Source: Pannonibacter sp051860505
GTDB lineage: Bacteria > Pseudomonadota > Alphaproteobacteria > Rhizobiales > Stappiaceae
Reading direction: 5' to 3'
NCBI RefSeq assembly: GCF_051860505.1
Contig: NZ_JBHYDX010000013.1
Location: 1 to 64,000 of the forward strand
Length of the DNA stretch: 64,000 nucleotides
This document shows positions 8,601 to 18,236 of the stretch, in pieces. The notes under the pieces are model-generated. The model saw nothing but the letters and a program-made list of their open reading frames with translations, searched no databases and was not told the DNA's origin. The translations under genes and the position numbers were made by a program. Numbering within the stretch: the first letter of the stretch is position 1; the number at the start of each line of letters is the position of its first letter.

Positions 8601-9071
8601 TCAGGCGTCTGCTGCAACCTTCAGCGAGACGATCTTGTCCGGGTTCTTGACCGGCTCGCCGCGCTTGATCTTGTCGACGTTTTCCATGCCGGAGGTGACT
8701 TCACCCCAGACCGTGTACTGATTGTCGAGCCAGGGCGCATCGGTGAAGCAGATGAAGAACTGGCTGTCGCCCGAGTTCGGATCCATCGCGCGGGCCATTG
8801 AGCAGGTGCCGCGCTTGTGCTTTTCCTTGCTGAACTCGGCCTTGAGCTTCTTGCCGGAGCCGCCAGTGCCGGTGCCCTGCGGGCAGCCCGTCTGAGCCAT
8901 GAAGCCATCGATCACGCGGTGGAAGACGATGCCGTCGTAGAAGCCTTCGCGCACCAGTTCCTTGATGCGGGCGACATGGGCCGGAGCCAGGTCCGGGCGC
9001 ATCTCGATGACGATCGGGCCCTGGGTCGTCTCCATGAGCAGCGTGTGCTCGCTGTCCTTGTATTCAGCCAC
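8601..9071 (-). CDS. ppiB: Cytoplasmic cyclophilin-type peptidyl-prolyl isomerase
   Basis: Catalyses cis-trans isomerisation of peptide bonds before proline. The 156-residue protein is one cyclophilin domain with no signal peptide, so it should be cytosolic. The active-site arginine sits in FHRVIDGFMAQTG; QFFICF and NQYTVWGEV complete the fold. It lies 82 bp downstream of a second, exported cyclophilin gene, and the two proteins are clear paralogues. The symbol ppiB follows the E. coli convention for the cytosolic form. Confidence 0.92.
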   Translation of the reverse strand: MAEYKDSEHTLLMETTQGPIVIEMRPDLAPAHVARIKELVREGFYDGIVFHRVIDGFMAQTGCPQGTGTGGSGKKLKAEFSKEKHKRGTCSMARAMDPNSGDSQFFICFTDAPWLDNQYTVWGEVTSGMENVDKIKRGEPVKNPDKIVSLKVAADA

Positions 9072-9153
9072 TTCGTTCTCCAGTTCTGTGGTCTGTGATC
9101 CGGAGGCAAAGACGCCTCCTTCTGTGGCCCGGCAATCCGGTCCACGCGAAAAA

Positions 9154-9705
<552 letters not shown>

Positions 9706-9738
9706 TAAAGGGCAAGGCGGCGCAGGGTCGCCGCAGGG

Positions 9739-10239
9739 TCAGGCGCTGGCGCGGGCCACCAAGGGACCTGCCACATGCGCGGGAACGAAAGCGGTGATGT
9801 CCCCGCCCATGCGCGCGATCTGGCGGACAAGCGTGGCGGTGATGTGGCGGACTGGCGGAGAAGCGGGGAGAAACACGGTCTTGATATCGGGCGCCAGAGT
9901 CCCGTTCATGCCCGCCATCTGCATTTCGTAGTCGAGGTCGGTGCCGTCGCGCAGACCGCGGACGAGAACAAGAGCCCCCTCTTTCCGCGCGACGTCGATC
10001 ACGAGTGTGTCAAAGGCGATCACCGAGATACGGGCCGTCACATCCGCGCCGAAGGCGGCAAGTGACGAGGCCCGGATCAGCCCGACCCGTTCCTCGAAGG
10101 TGAACAGCGGCTGCTTGCCCGGATGAATGCCGATGGCCACGACAACCTTATCGGCCAGCGAGAGCGCCTGGCCGAGGATGTCGATATGGCCGTTGGTCAC
10201 AGGATCGAAGGATCCCGGGTAAAGTGCGGTGCGGATCAT
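9739..10239 (-). CDS. coaD: Pantetheine-phosphate adenylyltransferase
   Basis: Transfers AMP from ATP to 4'-phosphopantetheine, the penultimate step of coenzyme A synthesis. The 166-residue length is typical. The nucleotidyltransferase motif TNGHIDIL within GSFDPVTNGHIDIL and the ATP-binding C-terminal HITATLVRQIARMGGDI are present, as is RGLRDGTDLDYEMQM. The ATG at 10239 gives the canonical MIRTALYPGSFDP start; an upstream in-frame start at 10284 would add 15 residues absent from the family. It heads the minus-strand run coaD-ppiA-ppiB-queA-tgt, and gyrA lies upstream on the same strand. Confidence 0.97.
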   Translation of the reverse strand: MIRTALYPGSFDPVTNGHIDILGQALSLADKVVVAIGIHPGKQPLFTFEERVGLIRASSLAAFGADVTARISVIAFDTLVIDVARKEGALVLVRGLRDGTDLDYEMQMAGMNGTLAPDIKTVFLPASPPVRHITATLVRQIARMGGDITAFVPAHVAGPLVARASA

Positions 10240-10414
10240 GAGAGTTTGATAGCGCCGATGCACAAATGCCACAAGCGCAGACATTCAATTCGCTGCTGGA
10301 CATTCGTCTTGATGCCCACGCCGTCCAGGGGCCCATTCAAGGCTGGGATCGTTCACACAGGGGTGACAGACCATTTACCAGCACCCCATGGACCTTTTGC
10401 CGGCAAAGGCCCAT

Positions 10415-10705
10415 ATGGGCTGCATGATGAACACGTTCCTTCGATTCAAGATGCCAAGTGCACCCGTCCTCGCCTGGTTTGCCGCTGTTGGCGCCTTCAT
10501 TCTCCTCGTTGGCGCCAGTGCCGCCCAGATCGAGGCGCTCGCGCCCTCCGTCCCGGAACCGGCGAAGACCGAATATGTGCCGAATGATCCCTATGGTTGC
10601 TACGAGCTTGAGTTTCTCGGGGAAGATCCGGCCTGCGCCCGGCCCTATGCGCCGATGCCGATGCCCGGCCCGATGGCTAGCATTTTGGGCACTGCAAACG
10701 CCTGA
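10415..10705 (+). CDS. Small exported hypothetical protein
   Basis: Not recognised. About 96 residues with an N-terminal hydrophobic stretch (VLAWFAAVGAFILLVGASAA) that could be a signal peptide or an anchor. The short outer part has four cysteine/proline-rich features: NDPYGCYELEFLGEDPACAR and a PMPMPGPM tail. Two cysteines 14 residues apart could form a disulphide in the periplasm. The ATG at 10415 has AAAGG 5 nt upstream; starts at 10388 or 10424 are possible. A strong terminator follows directly, which supports a real transcription unit. Confidence 0.6.
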   Translation: MGCMMNTFLRFKMPSAPVLAWFAAVGAFILLVGASAAQIEALAPSVPEPAKTEYVPNDPYGCYELEFLGEDPACARPYAPMPMPGPMASILGTANA

Positions 10706-10734
10706 AACGACGACTTTACGCAGTGTAAACAGCA

Positions 10735-10771
10735 AAAGGAACGCGGATTGCCGCGTTCCTTTGTTCGTTTT
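10735..10771 (+). terminator. Rho-independent terminator
   Basis: A perfect 12-bp stem AAAGGAACGCGG / CCGCGTTCCTTT with an ATTG loop is followed by GTTCGTTTT. It ends the transcript of the small exported protein upstream. Confidence 0.85.
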
Positions 10772-10819
10772 CACCGGGGCGGTAAAGTCATCAAGGCGCA
10801 AACCTGTGACCTTCATCAC

Positions 10820-10845
10820 GGAACAAAACACGGCAACATGGTGTT
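10820..10845 (+). promoter_or_regulatory. Candidate EcfG-type stress promoter
   Basis: GGAAC at 10820-10824, a 17-nt spacer, then TGTT at 10842-10845. The alphaproteobacterial general stress sigma factor EcfG recognises GGAAC-N16/17-CGTT, so this is one base off. It lies 42 nt upstream of the next start codon. It is an inference from one pattern match. Confidence 0.35.
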
Positions 10846-10887
10846 CTAGCCTCACAACCTGACCAGTCCGGCGGGGGAGACAGAGCC

Positions 10888-11226
10888 ATGAAGATCGAGA
10901 AAATCAGCAGCCCGAAACGTTCGTCCGATGCCTACAGCCTGGCCGGGATCGCAGCCCTGCTTGCCGTTGCCATCGTCACCGTGATCGCTTCGGCCGCACT
11001 CGCTTTCGCCCAGATGCCGGCAAACGGCGGATCCATGACCAAGGGCAATCGCCTGTCTTCCGAGCTTCCCATGTCCTGCAAGGGCCAGACCTGGGGCAAC
11101 TGGAACGCCAGCTGTCTGGAGAGCCTGTCCGGCAAGACCGGTCTGCGCATGGTTGGCGCAACCACGGCGGCAGACCAGCCGGAAGCGAACACCACCGTCC
11201 TGGTGCGTCAGGCGCCGGCGAGCTGA
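10888..11226 (+). CDS. Small membrane-anchored or secreted hypothetical protein
   Basis: 112 residues of unknown function. A basic N-terminus precedes a long hydrophobic segment (YSLAGIAALLAVAIVTVIASAALAFA, about 16-41), a signal anchor or signal peptide. The exported part contains CKGQTWGNWNASCLES, a pair of cysteines around QTW. I recall similar short C-x-Q-x-W...C motifs in other rhizobial small periplasmic proteins, but cannot confirm it here. The start has GGGGGAG about 10 nt upstream. A bidirectional terminator shared with gyrA lies 60 nt downstream. An EcfG-like promoter lies just upstream. Confidence 0.65.
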   Translation: MKIEKISSPKRSSDAYSLAGIAALLAVAIVTVIASAALAFAQMPANGGSMTKGNRLSSELPMSCKGQTWGNWNASCLESLSGKTGLRMVGATTAADQPEANTTVLVRQAPAS

Positions 11227-11285
11227 CCGACAAACATCTGCCAAACTCGCCCCAAAACACCGCCCAATCCCTCCCAACTTACGAC

Positions 11286-11319
11286 AAAAGGCGCCCCGGT
11301 TTCCCGGAGCGCCTTTTTT
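11286..11319. terminator. Bidirectional terminator between the small gene and gyrA
   Basis: AAAAGGCGC-CCCGG pairs with CCGGA-GCGCCTTTTTT (one mismatch). T runs stand on both strands, so it can stop the small plus-strand gene and the convergent gyrA transcript. Confidence 0.85.
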
Positions 11320-11343
11320 ACTGTCAGGAGCCGCCTGACCGGC

Positions 11344-14109
11344 TTATTCGCCGCCCTCGGAGGGGCTGCCAGCAGTGACTGCATCGTCGCCTTCGGCGTC
11401 ACTGTCGCTGTCGTCCTCACTGACCCGTTCCACGGCGACCACCTGCTCGTCATCGGCGGTGTTGAACACGATGACGCCCTGGGTGGCGCGGCCAGCGAGA
11501 CGGATGCCGTCGACCGGGCAGCGGATCAACTGGCCACCATTGGTGACGAGCATGATCTGGTCCTTGTCCTCGACCGGGAAGGAGGCGACCAGCGGACCGT
11601 TGCGCTTGGTGACCGCCATGGCCGTGATGCCCTTGCCGCCGCGACCGGTCACCCGGTACTCGAAGGACGAGGTGCGCTTGCCATAGCCGTTTTCCGAAAC
11701 GGTCAGAATCACCTGCTCGGCCGCGCCCATTTCGGCATAGCGCTCCTGCGGCAGGTCGCCGGCTTCAGCGCTCGCCTCTTCGGCATCGTCGGAGCCGGTA
11801 GCGGCCTCGTCGGTTTCACCGCGCATCAGGCGGCTGAGCTTGAGATAGGCCGCGCGTTCCTCGGAGGTGGCTTCGAAGTGGCGCAGGATCGACATGGAGA
11901 TGAGCCGGTCGTCATCGGCGAGGTTGATGCCGCGCACACCGACCGAGTTGCGGCCGGCAAAGACGCGCACTTCGGTGACGGCAAAGCGAATGCACTGGCC
12001 GGCGGCCGTCGTCAGCATGACGTCGTCGTTCTCGGTGCAGGTCTCGACCGAGACGATGCCATCGCCCTCGTCGAGCTTCATGGCGATCTTGCCGGCGCGG
12101 TTGACCTGGGTGAAGTCCGACAGCTTGTTGCGGCGAACGGTTCCCTTGGTCGTTGCGAACATCACGTCAAGATCGGCCCAGCTGTCCTCGTTTTCCGGCA
12201 GCGGCATGATCGACGAGATCTGTTCGCCCGGCTCCAGCGGCAGCATGTTGATGAGCGCCTTGCCGCGCGAGGTCGGGCCGCCGAGCGGCAAACGCCAGAC
12301 TTTCAGCTTGTAGACAATGCCGCGCGAGGAGAAGAACAAGACCGGCGTGTGCGTGTTGGCCACGAACAGGCGGGTGACGAAATCCTCGTCCTTCGTTGCC
12401 ATGCCAGAGCGGCCCTTGCCGCCCCGGCGCTGAGCCCGGTAGGTGGCCAGCGGTACGCGCTTGATGTAGCCGGTGTGGCTGACCGTGACGACCATGTCCT
12501 CGCGCTGGATCAGGTCCTCGTCCTCGAGGTCCGCACCGCCTTCGACGATCTGGGTCTTGCGCGGCGTTGCGAATTCCGTGCGGATCTCGATCAGTTCCTC
12601 GCGGATGATCTGCTGAATACGCTCGCGGGAGCGCAGGATTTCGAGGTAGTCTGAAATTTCAAGGCCGAGCTTGTTCAGTTCGTCAGCGATTTCATCGCGG
12701 CCAAGGGCTGTCAGACGCTGCAGGCGCAAGTCGAGAATCGCGCGGGCCTGCTCTTCGGACAAGCGATAGGACCCATCGGCATTGACCGTGTGGCGCGGGT
12801 CGTCGATCAGCAGGATCAAGGGCTCGACATCCCGCGCTGGCCAGTCACGGCCCATGAGCTGGGCCCGGGCAGTGGCCGGATCCGGCGCGGTGCGGATGAG
12901 ATGGATGACCTCGTCGATGTTGGCAACCGCAATGGCCAAGCCCACCAACACATGCGCGCGGTCGCGGGCCTTGGCCAGCAGGAAGCGGGTGCGACGGCCG
13001 ATGACCTCTTCGCGGAAGGCGATGAAGGCCTTCAGCATGTCGGTGATGGTCATCAGTTCCGGGCGGCCGCCATTCAGCGCCACCATGTTGCAGCCGAAGC
13101 TCTGCTGCAGGGCCGAGAAGCGGTAGAGCTGGTTGAGAATGACGTCGGCGACCGCGTCCTTCTTCAGCTCGATAACGACGCGCATGCCCGAACGGTCGCT
13201 TTCGTCGCGGATGTCGGAGATGCCTTCGATGCGCTTGTCCCGCACCAGCTCGGCAATCTTCTCGATCATCGTCGACTTGTTGACCTGATACGGGATCTCC
13301 GTGACGATCAGGGCCTCGCGGCCGGCACGGATTTCCTCGATATCGACCTTGCCGCGAATGACAACGGAGCCCCGGCCCGTCTCATAGGCCGAGCGGATGC
13401 CGGACCGGCCGAGGATAATGCCGCCGGTCGGGAAGTCAGGGCCGGGGATAATCTCCAGCAGTTCACCAAGCGTCATCGCCGGATTGGCCATGATGGCGAT
13501 GGCCGCATCGATCACTTCACCGAGGTTATGCGGGGGAATGTTGGTGGCCATGCCGACCGCGATGCCGCCGGCGCCATTGGCCAGGAGGTTCGGAAACTTC
13601 GCCGGCAACACGACGGGTTCGGTTTCCGAACTGTCGTAGTTCTCCTGGAAGTTGACCGTGTCCTTGTCGATGTCGTCGAGCAGCTTGTGCGCGACCTTCT
13701 GCAACCGGCACTCGGTGTAGCGCATGGCTGCCGCCGGATCGCCGTCGACCGAGCCGAAGTTGCCCTGTCCGTCGATCAGCGGCAGGCGCAGCGAGAAGCT
13801 CTGCGCCATGCGAACCAGGGCGTCATAGATCGCACTGTCGCCATGGGGGTGGTATTTACCCATCACATCGCCGACCACACGGGCCGACTTGCGGTAGGGC
13901 TTGTTCCACTCGTAGCCATTCTCGTGCATCGAATAGAGAATGCGCCGATGCACAGGCTTCAGGCCATCGCGCACATCAGGAAGGGCGCGGCTGACGATCA
14001 CGCTCATCGCGTAATCGAGATAGCTGCGCTTCATCTCGTCGGTGATGGAGATGGGACGAATGTCGGAAGGCGAAGCGCCACCCGACGGGGGGGAATCCTG
14101 TTCGGCCAA
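11344..14109 (-). CDS. gyrA: DNA gyrase subunit A
   Basis: Breaks and reseals DNA in the gyrase A2B2 complex that adds negative supercoils. 921 residues. The catalytic tyrosine is Tyr131 in AMRYTECRL. The quinolone-resistance region reads HPHGDSAIYDALVRMAQ with Ser92 and Asp96 at the E. coli Ser83 and Asp87 positions, a sensitive-type sequence. The C-terminal wrapping domain has the GyrA box QRRGGKG, an acidic insertion (ETDEAATGSDDAEEASAEAG) and a very acidic tail. The start is a TTG at 14109: no upstream in-frame start exists and the next Met would delete conserved residues. A -35/-10 pair lies 34-62 nt upstream. Confidence 0.98.
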   Translation of the reverse strand: MAEQDSPPSGGASPSDIRPISITDEMKRSYLDYAMSVIVSRALPDVRDGLKPVHRRILYSMHENGYEWNKPYRKSARVVGDVMGKYHPHGDSAIYDALVRMAQSFSLRLPLIDGQGNFGSVDGDPAAAMRYTECRLQKVAHKLLDDIDKDTVNFQENYDSSETEPVVLPAKFPNLLANGAGGIAVGMATNIPPHNLGEVIDAAIAIMANPAMTLGELLEIIPGPDFPTGGIILGRSGIRSAYETGRGSVVIRGKVDIEEIRAGREALIVTEIPYQVNKSTMIEKIAELVRDKRIEGISDIRDESDRSGMRVVIELKKDAVADVILNQLYRFSALQQSFGCNMVALNGGRPELMTITDMLKAFIAFREEVIGRRTRFLLAKARDRAHVLVGLAIAVANIDEVIHLIRTAPDPATARAQLMGRDWPARDVEPLILLIDDPRHTVNADGSYRLSEEQARAILDLRLQRLTALGRDEIADELNKLGLEISDYLEILRSRERIQQIIREELIEIRTEFATPRKTQIVEGGADLEDEDLIQREDMVVTVSHTGYIKRVPLATYRAQRRGGKGRSGMATKDEDFVTRLFVANTHTPVLFFSSRGIVYKLKVWRLPLGGPTSRGKALINMLPLEPGEQISSIMPLPENEDSWADLDVMFATTKGTVRRNKLSDFTQVNRAGKIAMKLDEGDGIVSVETCTENDDVMLTTAAGQCIRFAVTEVRVFAGRNSVGVRGINLADDDRLISMSILRHFEATSEERAAYLKLSRLMRGETDEAATGSDDAEEASAEAGDLPQERYAEMGAAEQVILTVSENGYGKRTSSFEYRVTGRGGKGITAMAVTKRNGPLVASFPVEDKDQIMLVTNGGQLIRCPVDGIRLAGRATQGVIVFNTADDEQVVAVERVSEDDSDSDAEGDDAVTAGSPSEGGE

Positions 14110-14142
14110 GGATGCGTTCCGTATGCTTTTTATGTTGTTCTG

Positions 14143-14171
14143 CTTATAGCCGATTCCGCCCCATCCACCAA
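14143..14171 (-). promoter_or_regulatory. Probable gyrA promoter
   Basis: On the minus strand TTGGTG (14166-14171), a 17-nt spacer and TATAAG (14143-14148). It would give a 5' leader of about 27 nt before the TTG start. Confidence 0.55.
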
Positions 14172-14172
14172 A

Positions 14173-14200
14173 TTGACTGGACAGATTCGGGAGGTATTTT
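14173..14200 (+). promoter_or_regulatory. Possible marC promoter
   Basis: TTGACT (14173-14178), a 16-nt spacer and TATTTT (14195-14200), placed back to back with the gyrA promoter. The leader to marC would be about 125 nt. A second -10-like TATAAG at 14290-14295 lacks a clear -35. Confidence 0.3.
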
Positions 14201-14330
14201 TTTCATTAAAACCAATGGCTTGCGAAGATAATTCACAGCAGCACGAAAACAATGGGGCTAAAAGGCGGCAATCGGTCAAAAGCCTCTGATATAAGGGACC
14301 CGCTGACCGGACGCTGCCCCGAGGTGGACC

Positions 14331-14969
14331 ATGACCGAATTTCTTCTCAATGCCTTCGCCACCTTGTTCGTGACCATCGATCCGGTGGGTCTGGCACCGA
14401 TGTTCCTGGCGCTGACCGCCGGTGTTTCAGCCGCCGACCGCAAACGGATCGCCTACCGTGCAACGATCACCTCGGGCATCGTGCTGTTCGTGTTTTTCTT
14501 TTCCGGCAAGACAGTCCTCGACGTCCTCGGCATCTCCGTGTCGGCCTTCCGGGTTGCCGGCGGGATCCTGCTTTTTGTCATTGCATTCGAAATGGTCTTT
14601 GACCATCGCAACAAGCGCAAGAGCGAGACCGCCGAAAAAGTGGTCGAACATCACCCGTCCGACCTCAATGCGATGGCCGTGTTTCCGATCGCCATTCCGC
14701 TGATTGCCGGGCCGGCGGCGATTTCGGCGATCATCCTCTTGTCAAGCCAGGCCCCGTCCCAGGTTGCCTATGCCGGCCTTGCCGGCGTCATCGCGACCAT
14801 CCTGCTCAGCTGCCTGCTCGCCTTCCTGCTGGCCGACAAGATCGAACGGATGATGGGCGACACGGTGCAGATGGTGGTGACCCGGCTGCTCGGCGTGCTG
14901 CTTGCCGCGCTCTCGGTTCAGTTCATTGCCGACGGCATCATTGCCTTTGCCTCGGGTACGCCGGGCTGA
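14331..14969 (+). CDS. MarC-family integral membrane protein
   Basis: 212 residues with about six hydrophobic segments (LLNAFATLFVTIDPVGLAP; ITSGIVLFVFFFSG; VAGGILLFVIAFEMV; FPIAIPLIAGPAAISAIILL; LAGVIATILLSCLLAFLLA; LLGVLLAALSVQFIADGI). The FVTIDPVGLAPMF start and PIAIPLIAGPAAI segment are hallmarks of the MarC/UPF0056 family of inner-membrane proteins, whose transport function is unproven. A charged loop (HRNKRKSETAEKVVEHHPSD) separates segments 3 and 4. The ATG follows GAGGTGGACC. It diverges from gyrA across 221 bp. Confidence 0.92.
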   Translation: MTEFLLNAFATLFVTIDPVGLAPMFLALTAGVSAADRKRIAYRATITSGIVLFVFFFSGKTVLDVLGISVSAFRVAGGILLFVIAFEMVFDHRNKRKSETAEKVVEHHPSDLNAMAVFPIAIPLIAGPAAISAIILLSSQAPSQVAYAGLAGVIATILLSCLLAFLLADKIERMMGDTVQMVVTRLLGVLLAALSVQFIADGIIAFASGTPG

Positions 14970-15002
14970 CCTGCCCCCCGGCGTCCGAGCCGTGTGTGAT
15001 GG

Positions 15003-18000
15003 TCAGCGCGAAGTCTCCGACCGACCATCATCGCGCAAGGCGATGTAGATCGCCGGGATCACCAGAACCGTCAGCAGCGTTGACGAGGCGAGGCCGAACA
15101 ACAGCGAAATCGCCAGTCCCTGGAAAATCGGATCGGTCAGGATCACCACCGCGCCGATCATCGCTGCGAGTGCCGTCAGCAGGATCGGCTTGAAGCGGAT
15201 CGAGCCCGCCTCCAGCAGCACATCGCGCAAGGGACGCTCCGGGCTGCGGGCGTGGCGGATGAAGTCCACCAGCAGGATCGAATTGCGGACGATGATCCCG
15301 GCGAGCGCGATAAAGCCGATCATCGAGGTGGCCGAGAACGGGGCCGCAAACGCCCAGTGCCCAAGCAGGATACCGATCAGCGTCAGCGGCACCGGCGTGA
15401 GGATCACCAGGGGCAGTGCGAAGGACCGGAACTGCGCCACCACGAGAAAATAGATCCCGAGCAGGGCCACGGCGAATGCGGCGCCCATGTCGCGGAAGGT
15501 GATGTAGGTCACCTCCCACTCGCCGTCCCACAGCAGCACCGGCGCCGCATCGCTGATCGGTTGGCCATGGTAGGCAATCTCCGGCCGGGACAGGCCGGCC
15601 CAGTCCGCGCCGGCGATGGCGTCTGCGACCGCAAGCATGCCATAGACCGGAGCTTCGAAGTCGCCAGCGAGTTCTGCGGTCACCAGTTCCGCTGGCCGGC
15701 CATTGTGGCGATAGATGAGATGGGAGGCCGGCTCGCGCGTGAGGCGCACCACATCCCCAAGTTCAACGACGCCGCGACTGCCCGGCAGCGCATTTGCCGG
15801 AACCGGTGTGGCCAGCAGGCGCTGACCAAGTGTCCGATCTGATTTGGGCAGGGCCAGGACGATCCCGAGTGGCGCCCTGCCCTCGCCCCGATGCGAGTAG
15901 CCAACCGGGGTCGTGCCGAGCAATGTCTCGATGGCGGCAAAGACGTCCCGCTCGCTGACGCCATGAAACTCGAGATTGTCGCTGTCAATGGCAATCCGGA
16001 TGCGCTCGGACGGCTGCCCCTGGCTGAGGTCGATGTCCACGATAAAGGGCACCGAGCCAAACAGGCCGGCCACTCTGGTGGCGATGGCACGGCGGGTGTC
16101 CGGATCGGGACCGTAGATCTCGGCCTGCAGGGTCGACATCACCGGCGGGCCCGGCGGGACTTCGACGACTTTCACGGAGGCACCGTCCGGCAGCTGAAGC
16201 GCCTTCAGCCTGTCACGGATCTCCAGCGCGACGGCATGGCTTTCGCGCGTGCGGTCGGCTTTCGGCTTCAGGTTGACCTGAAGATCGCCCTGCTCCGGGG
16301 CGTCGCGCAGGAAGTAATGCCGAACCAGGCCGTTGAAATTGAAGGGGGCAGCTGTCCCGGCATGGGCCTGGATCGAGGTGATTTCCGGCAGGTCCTGGAC
16401 CAGGCGCACGGCCTCGGACAGCGCCCGCTCGGTCATCTCCAGTGCCGTGCCCTCCGGCATGTCGATGACCACCTGCAACTCGGACTTGTTGTCGAAGGGC
16501 AGAAGCTTGACGGTCACGTCACGGGTGTAAAGCAGACCCATGCTGGCAAGCGTGGCCACGCTGACGATGAGCAGGAACACCCAGGACCGGCCGCGACTGG
16601 CCAGAACCGGCCGTGCAGCGCCGCGAAACAGCGTGCCGAGCCGCCCGCCGTCAGAGGCCTCGTCATGGCCATGCGCGGCGCCGCGCCCGGCAATGCGAAG
16701 CATGGCCCAGGGCGTCAGCACCACGGCGACGAAGAAGGAGAACAGCATCGCGGCGGAGGCAACCGCCGGGATCGGGCTCATGTAGGGGCCCATCAGGCCG
16801 GAGACGAACATCATCGGCAGGAGCGCTGCCACCACCGTCAGGGTTGCCACGATGGTCGGATTGCCGACCTCGGCCACTGCCGCAATGGCTGCATCCGCCC
16901 GACTGCGGCCGTCGTTCATGGCCCAGTGGCGGGCGATGTTCTCGATCACCACGATGGCATCGTCCACGAGGATGCCAATGGCAAAGATCAGGGCGAACAG
17001 GCTGACCCGGTTGATGGTGTAGCCCATCATCTGCGCGGCAAACAGCGTCAGCAAGATTGTCGTCGGGATGACGATCAGGACGACCAGCCCGGCCTGCCAG
17101 CCGATCGCCAGTGCCACCAGGACGACAATCGACACGGTGGCGAGCGCCAGATGGAACAGCAGTTCATTGGCCTTTTCGTTGGCCGTCTCGCCATAGTCGC
17201 GGGTGATGTGGACGGTGACGCCGTCCGGGATCATGGTGCCTTTCAGGCTTTCCAGCCGGCTGCGCACCTCTTCCGATATGAGGACCGCGTTGGCCCCGGC
17301 CCGTTTGGCAACCGCAATCGACACGGCGGGAACTGCGGTGAAATTGCCGGTGCCGTCCGGCCCATAGTGCCAGATGCGCCGCTCGGCAGTGCCGCCATCG
17401 ACCGTGATCCGGGCGACATCCTTGACATAGACCGGCCGGCCGTCGCGGCTGGTCAGCAGGAGGTTTCCGATCTCACCGATGCCGCCAAGCGTCTGCCCGG
17501 CCACGACCTGGACCGATTCGCCGTCCTGCCGGACGGTTCCAGCCAGGAAGGAGCGGTTGGCGCCCTGCAGCTTGGCCAGAAGCTGGTCGAGCGTGATGCC
17601 AAGTCTCGACAGATCTTCCGGATCCGGCTCGACGCGGATCTGGGCCGGTCCCGTGCCGACCAGATAGGTCAGCCCGATGTTGTCCAGCCGGGCCAGTTCG
17701 GAACGCACCTCCTGCGCCAGGCTGTAGAGGGCCGGAGCATCCCAGCTGGCCGCACGGGCGGGATCAGGCGCCAGCGTTGCCACCACGATGGCGACATCGT
17801 CGATGCCGCGACCAACGACGAGTGGTTCCGGAATGCCCACCGGGATCCGGTCGAGGTTGGCGCGGATCTTTTCGTGAACGCGCAGGATGGCGCTGTCGGA
17901 CGGGGTTCCGACAAGAAACCGCGCCGTGACCATGACCCGGTCATCCAGGGTCTGGCTGTAGACATGCTCGACGCCGTCGATGGCCTTGACGATGGTCTCC

Positions 18001-18236
18001 AGCGGTTCTGTCACCAGCTTGACCGCGTCGGGCGCCTTCAGGCCGTTGGCCGGCACCAGAATATCGACCATGGGCACCGAAATCTGCGGTTCTTCCTCCC
18101 GTGGCAGGGTCGCCAGCGAGATCATCCCGACAACCAGCGAGGCCAGAAGCAACAGCGGTGTCAGGGGCGAGGCAATGAAGGCGGCTGTCAGACGGCCGGA
18201 CAGACCGAGACCAGAACCGGAGCTGGGCGCAGTCAT
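15003..18236 (-). CDS. RND efflux transporter, inner-membrane pump
   Basis: A proton-driven resistance-nodulation-division pump of 1077 residues with the 12-TM, two-large-periplasmic-loop layout. The proton-relay pair Asp425-Asp426 in GILVDDAIVVIENI matches AcrB Asp407-Asp408. The N-terminus (FIASPLTPLLLLASLVVGM, LPREEEPQISVP) and the second half (LAGIIVRNSILLVDFIRHAR) are typical of the hydrophobe/amphiphile branch rather than the metal (CusA) branch. The substrate is unknown. Its ATG overlaps the stop of the adaptor gene by 4 nt, so they are coupled. No outer-membrane channel or regulator gene is adjacent; a TolC-like protein encoded elsewhere would be needed. Confidence 0.95.
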   Translation of the reverse strand: MTAPSSGSGLGLSGRLTAAFIASPLTPLLLLASLVVGMISLATLPREEEPQISVPMVDILVPANGLKAPDAVKLVTEPLETIVKAIDGVEHVYSQTLDDRVMVTARFLVGTPSDSAILRVHEKIRANLDRIPVGIPEPLVVGRGIDDVAIVVATLAPDPARAASWDAPALYSLAQEVRSELARLDNIGLTYLVGTGPAQIRVEPDPEDLSRLGITLDQLLAKLQGANRSFLAGTVRQDGESVQVVAGQTLGGIGEIGNLLLTSRDGRPVYVKDVARITVDGGTAERRIWHYGPDGTGNFTAVPAVSIAVAKRAGANAVLISEEVRSRLESLKGTMIPDGVTVHITRDYGETANEKANELLFHLALATVSIVVLVALAIGWQAGLVVLIVIPTTILLTLFAAQMMGYTINRVSLFALIFAIGILVDDAIVVIENIARHWAMNDGRSRADAAIAAVAEVGNPTIVATLTVVAALLPMMFVSGLMGPYMSPIPAVASAAMLFSFFVAVVLTPWAMLRIAGRGAAHGHDEASDGGRLGTLFRGAARPVLASRGRSWVFLLIVSVATLASMGLLYTRDVTVKLLPFDNKSELQVVIDMPEGTALEMTERALSEAVRLVQDLPEITSIQAHAGTAAPFNFNGLVRHYFLRDAPEQGDLQVNLKPKADRTRESHAVALEIRDRLKALQLPDGASVKVVEVPPGPPVMSTLQAEIYGPDPDTRRAIATRVAGLFGSVPFIVDIDLSQGQPSERIRIAIDSDNLEFHGVSERDVFAAIETLLGTTPVGYSHRGEGRAPLGIVLALPKSDRTLGQRLLATPVPANALPGSRGVVELGDVVRLTREPASHLIYRHNGRPAELVTAELAGDFEAPVYGMLAVADAIAGADWAGLSRPEIAYHGQPISDAAPVLLWDGEWEVTYITFRDMGAAFAVALLGIYFLVVAQFRSFALPLVILTPVPLTLIGILLGHWAFAAPFSATSMIGFIALAGIIVRNSILLVDFIRHARSPERPLRDVLLEAGSIRFKPILLTALAAMIGAVVILTDPIFQGLAISLLFGLASSTLLTVLVIPAIYIALRDDGRSETSR

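Noticed and set aside
12790..14289. Plus-strand open frame of 499 codons
   Set aside because: Antisense shadow of gyrA.
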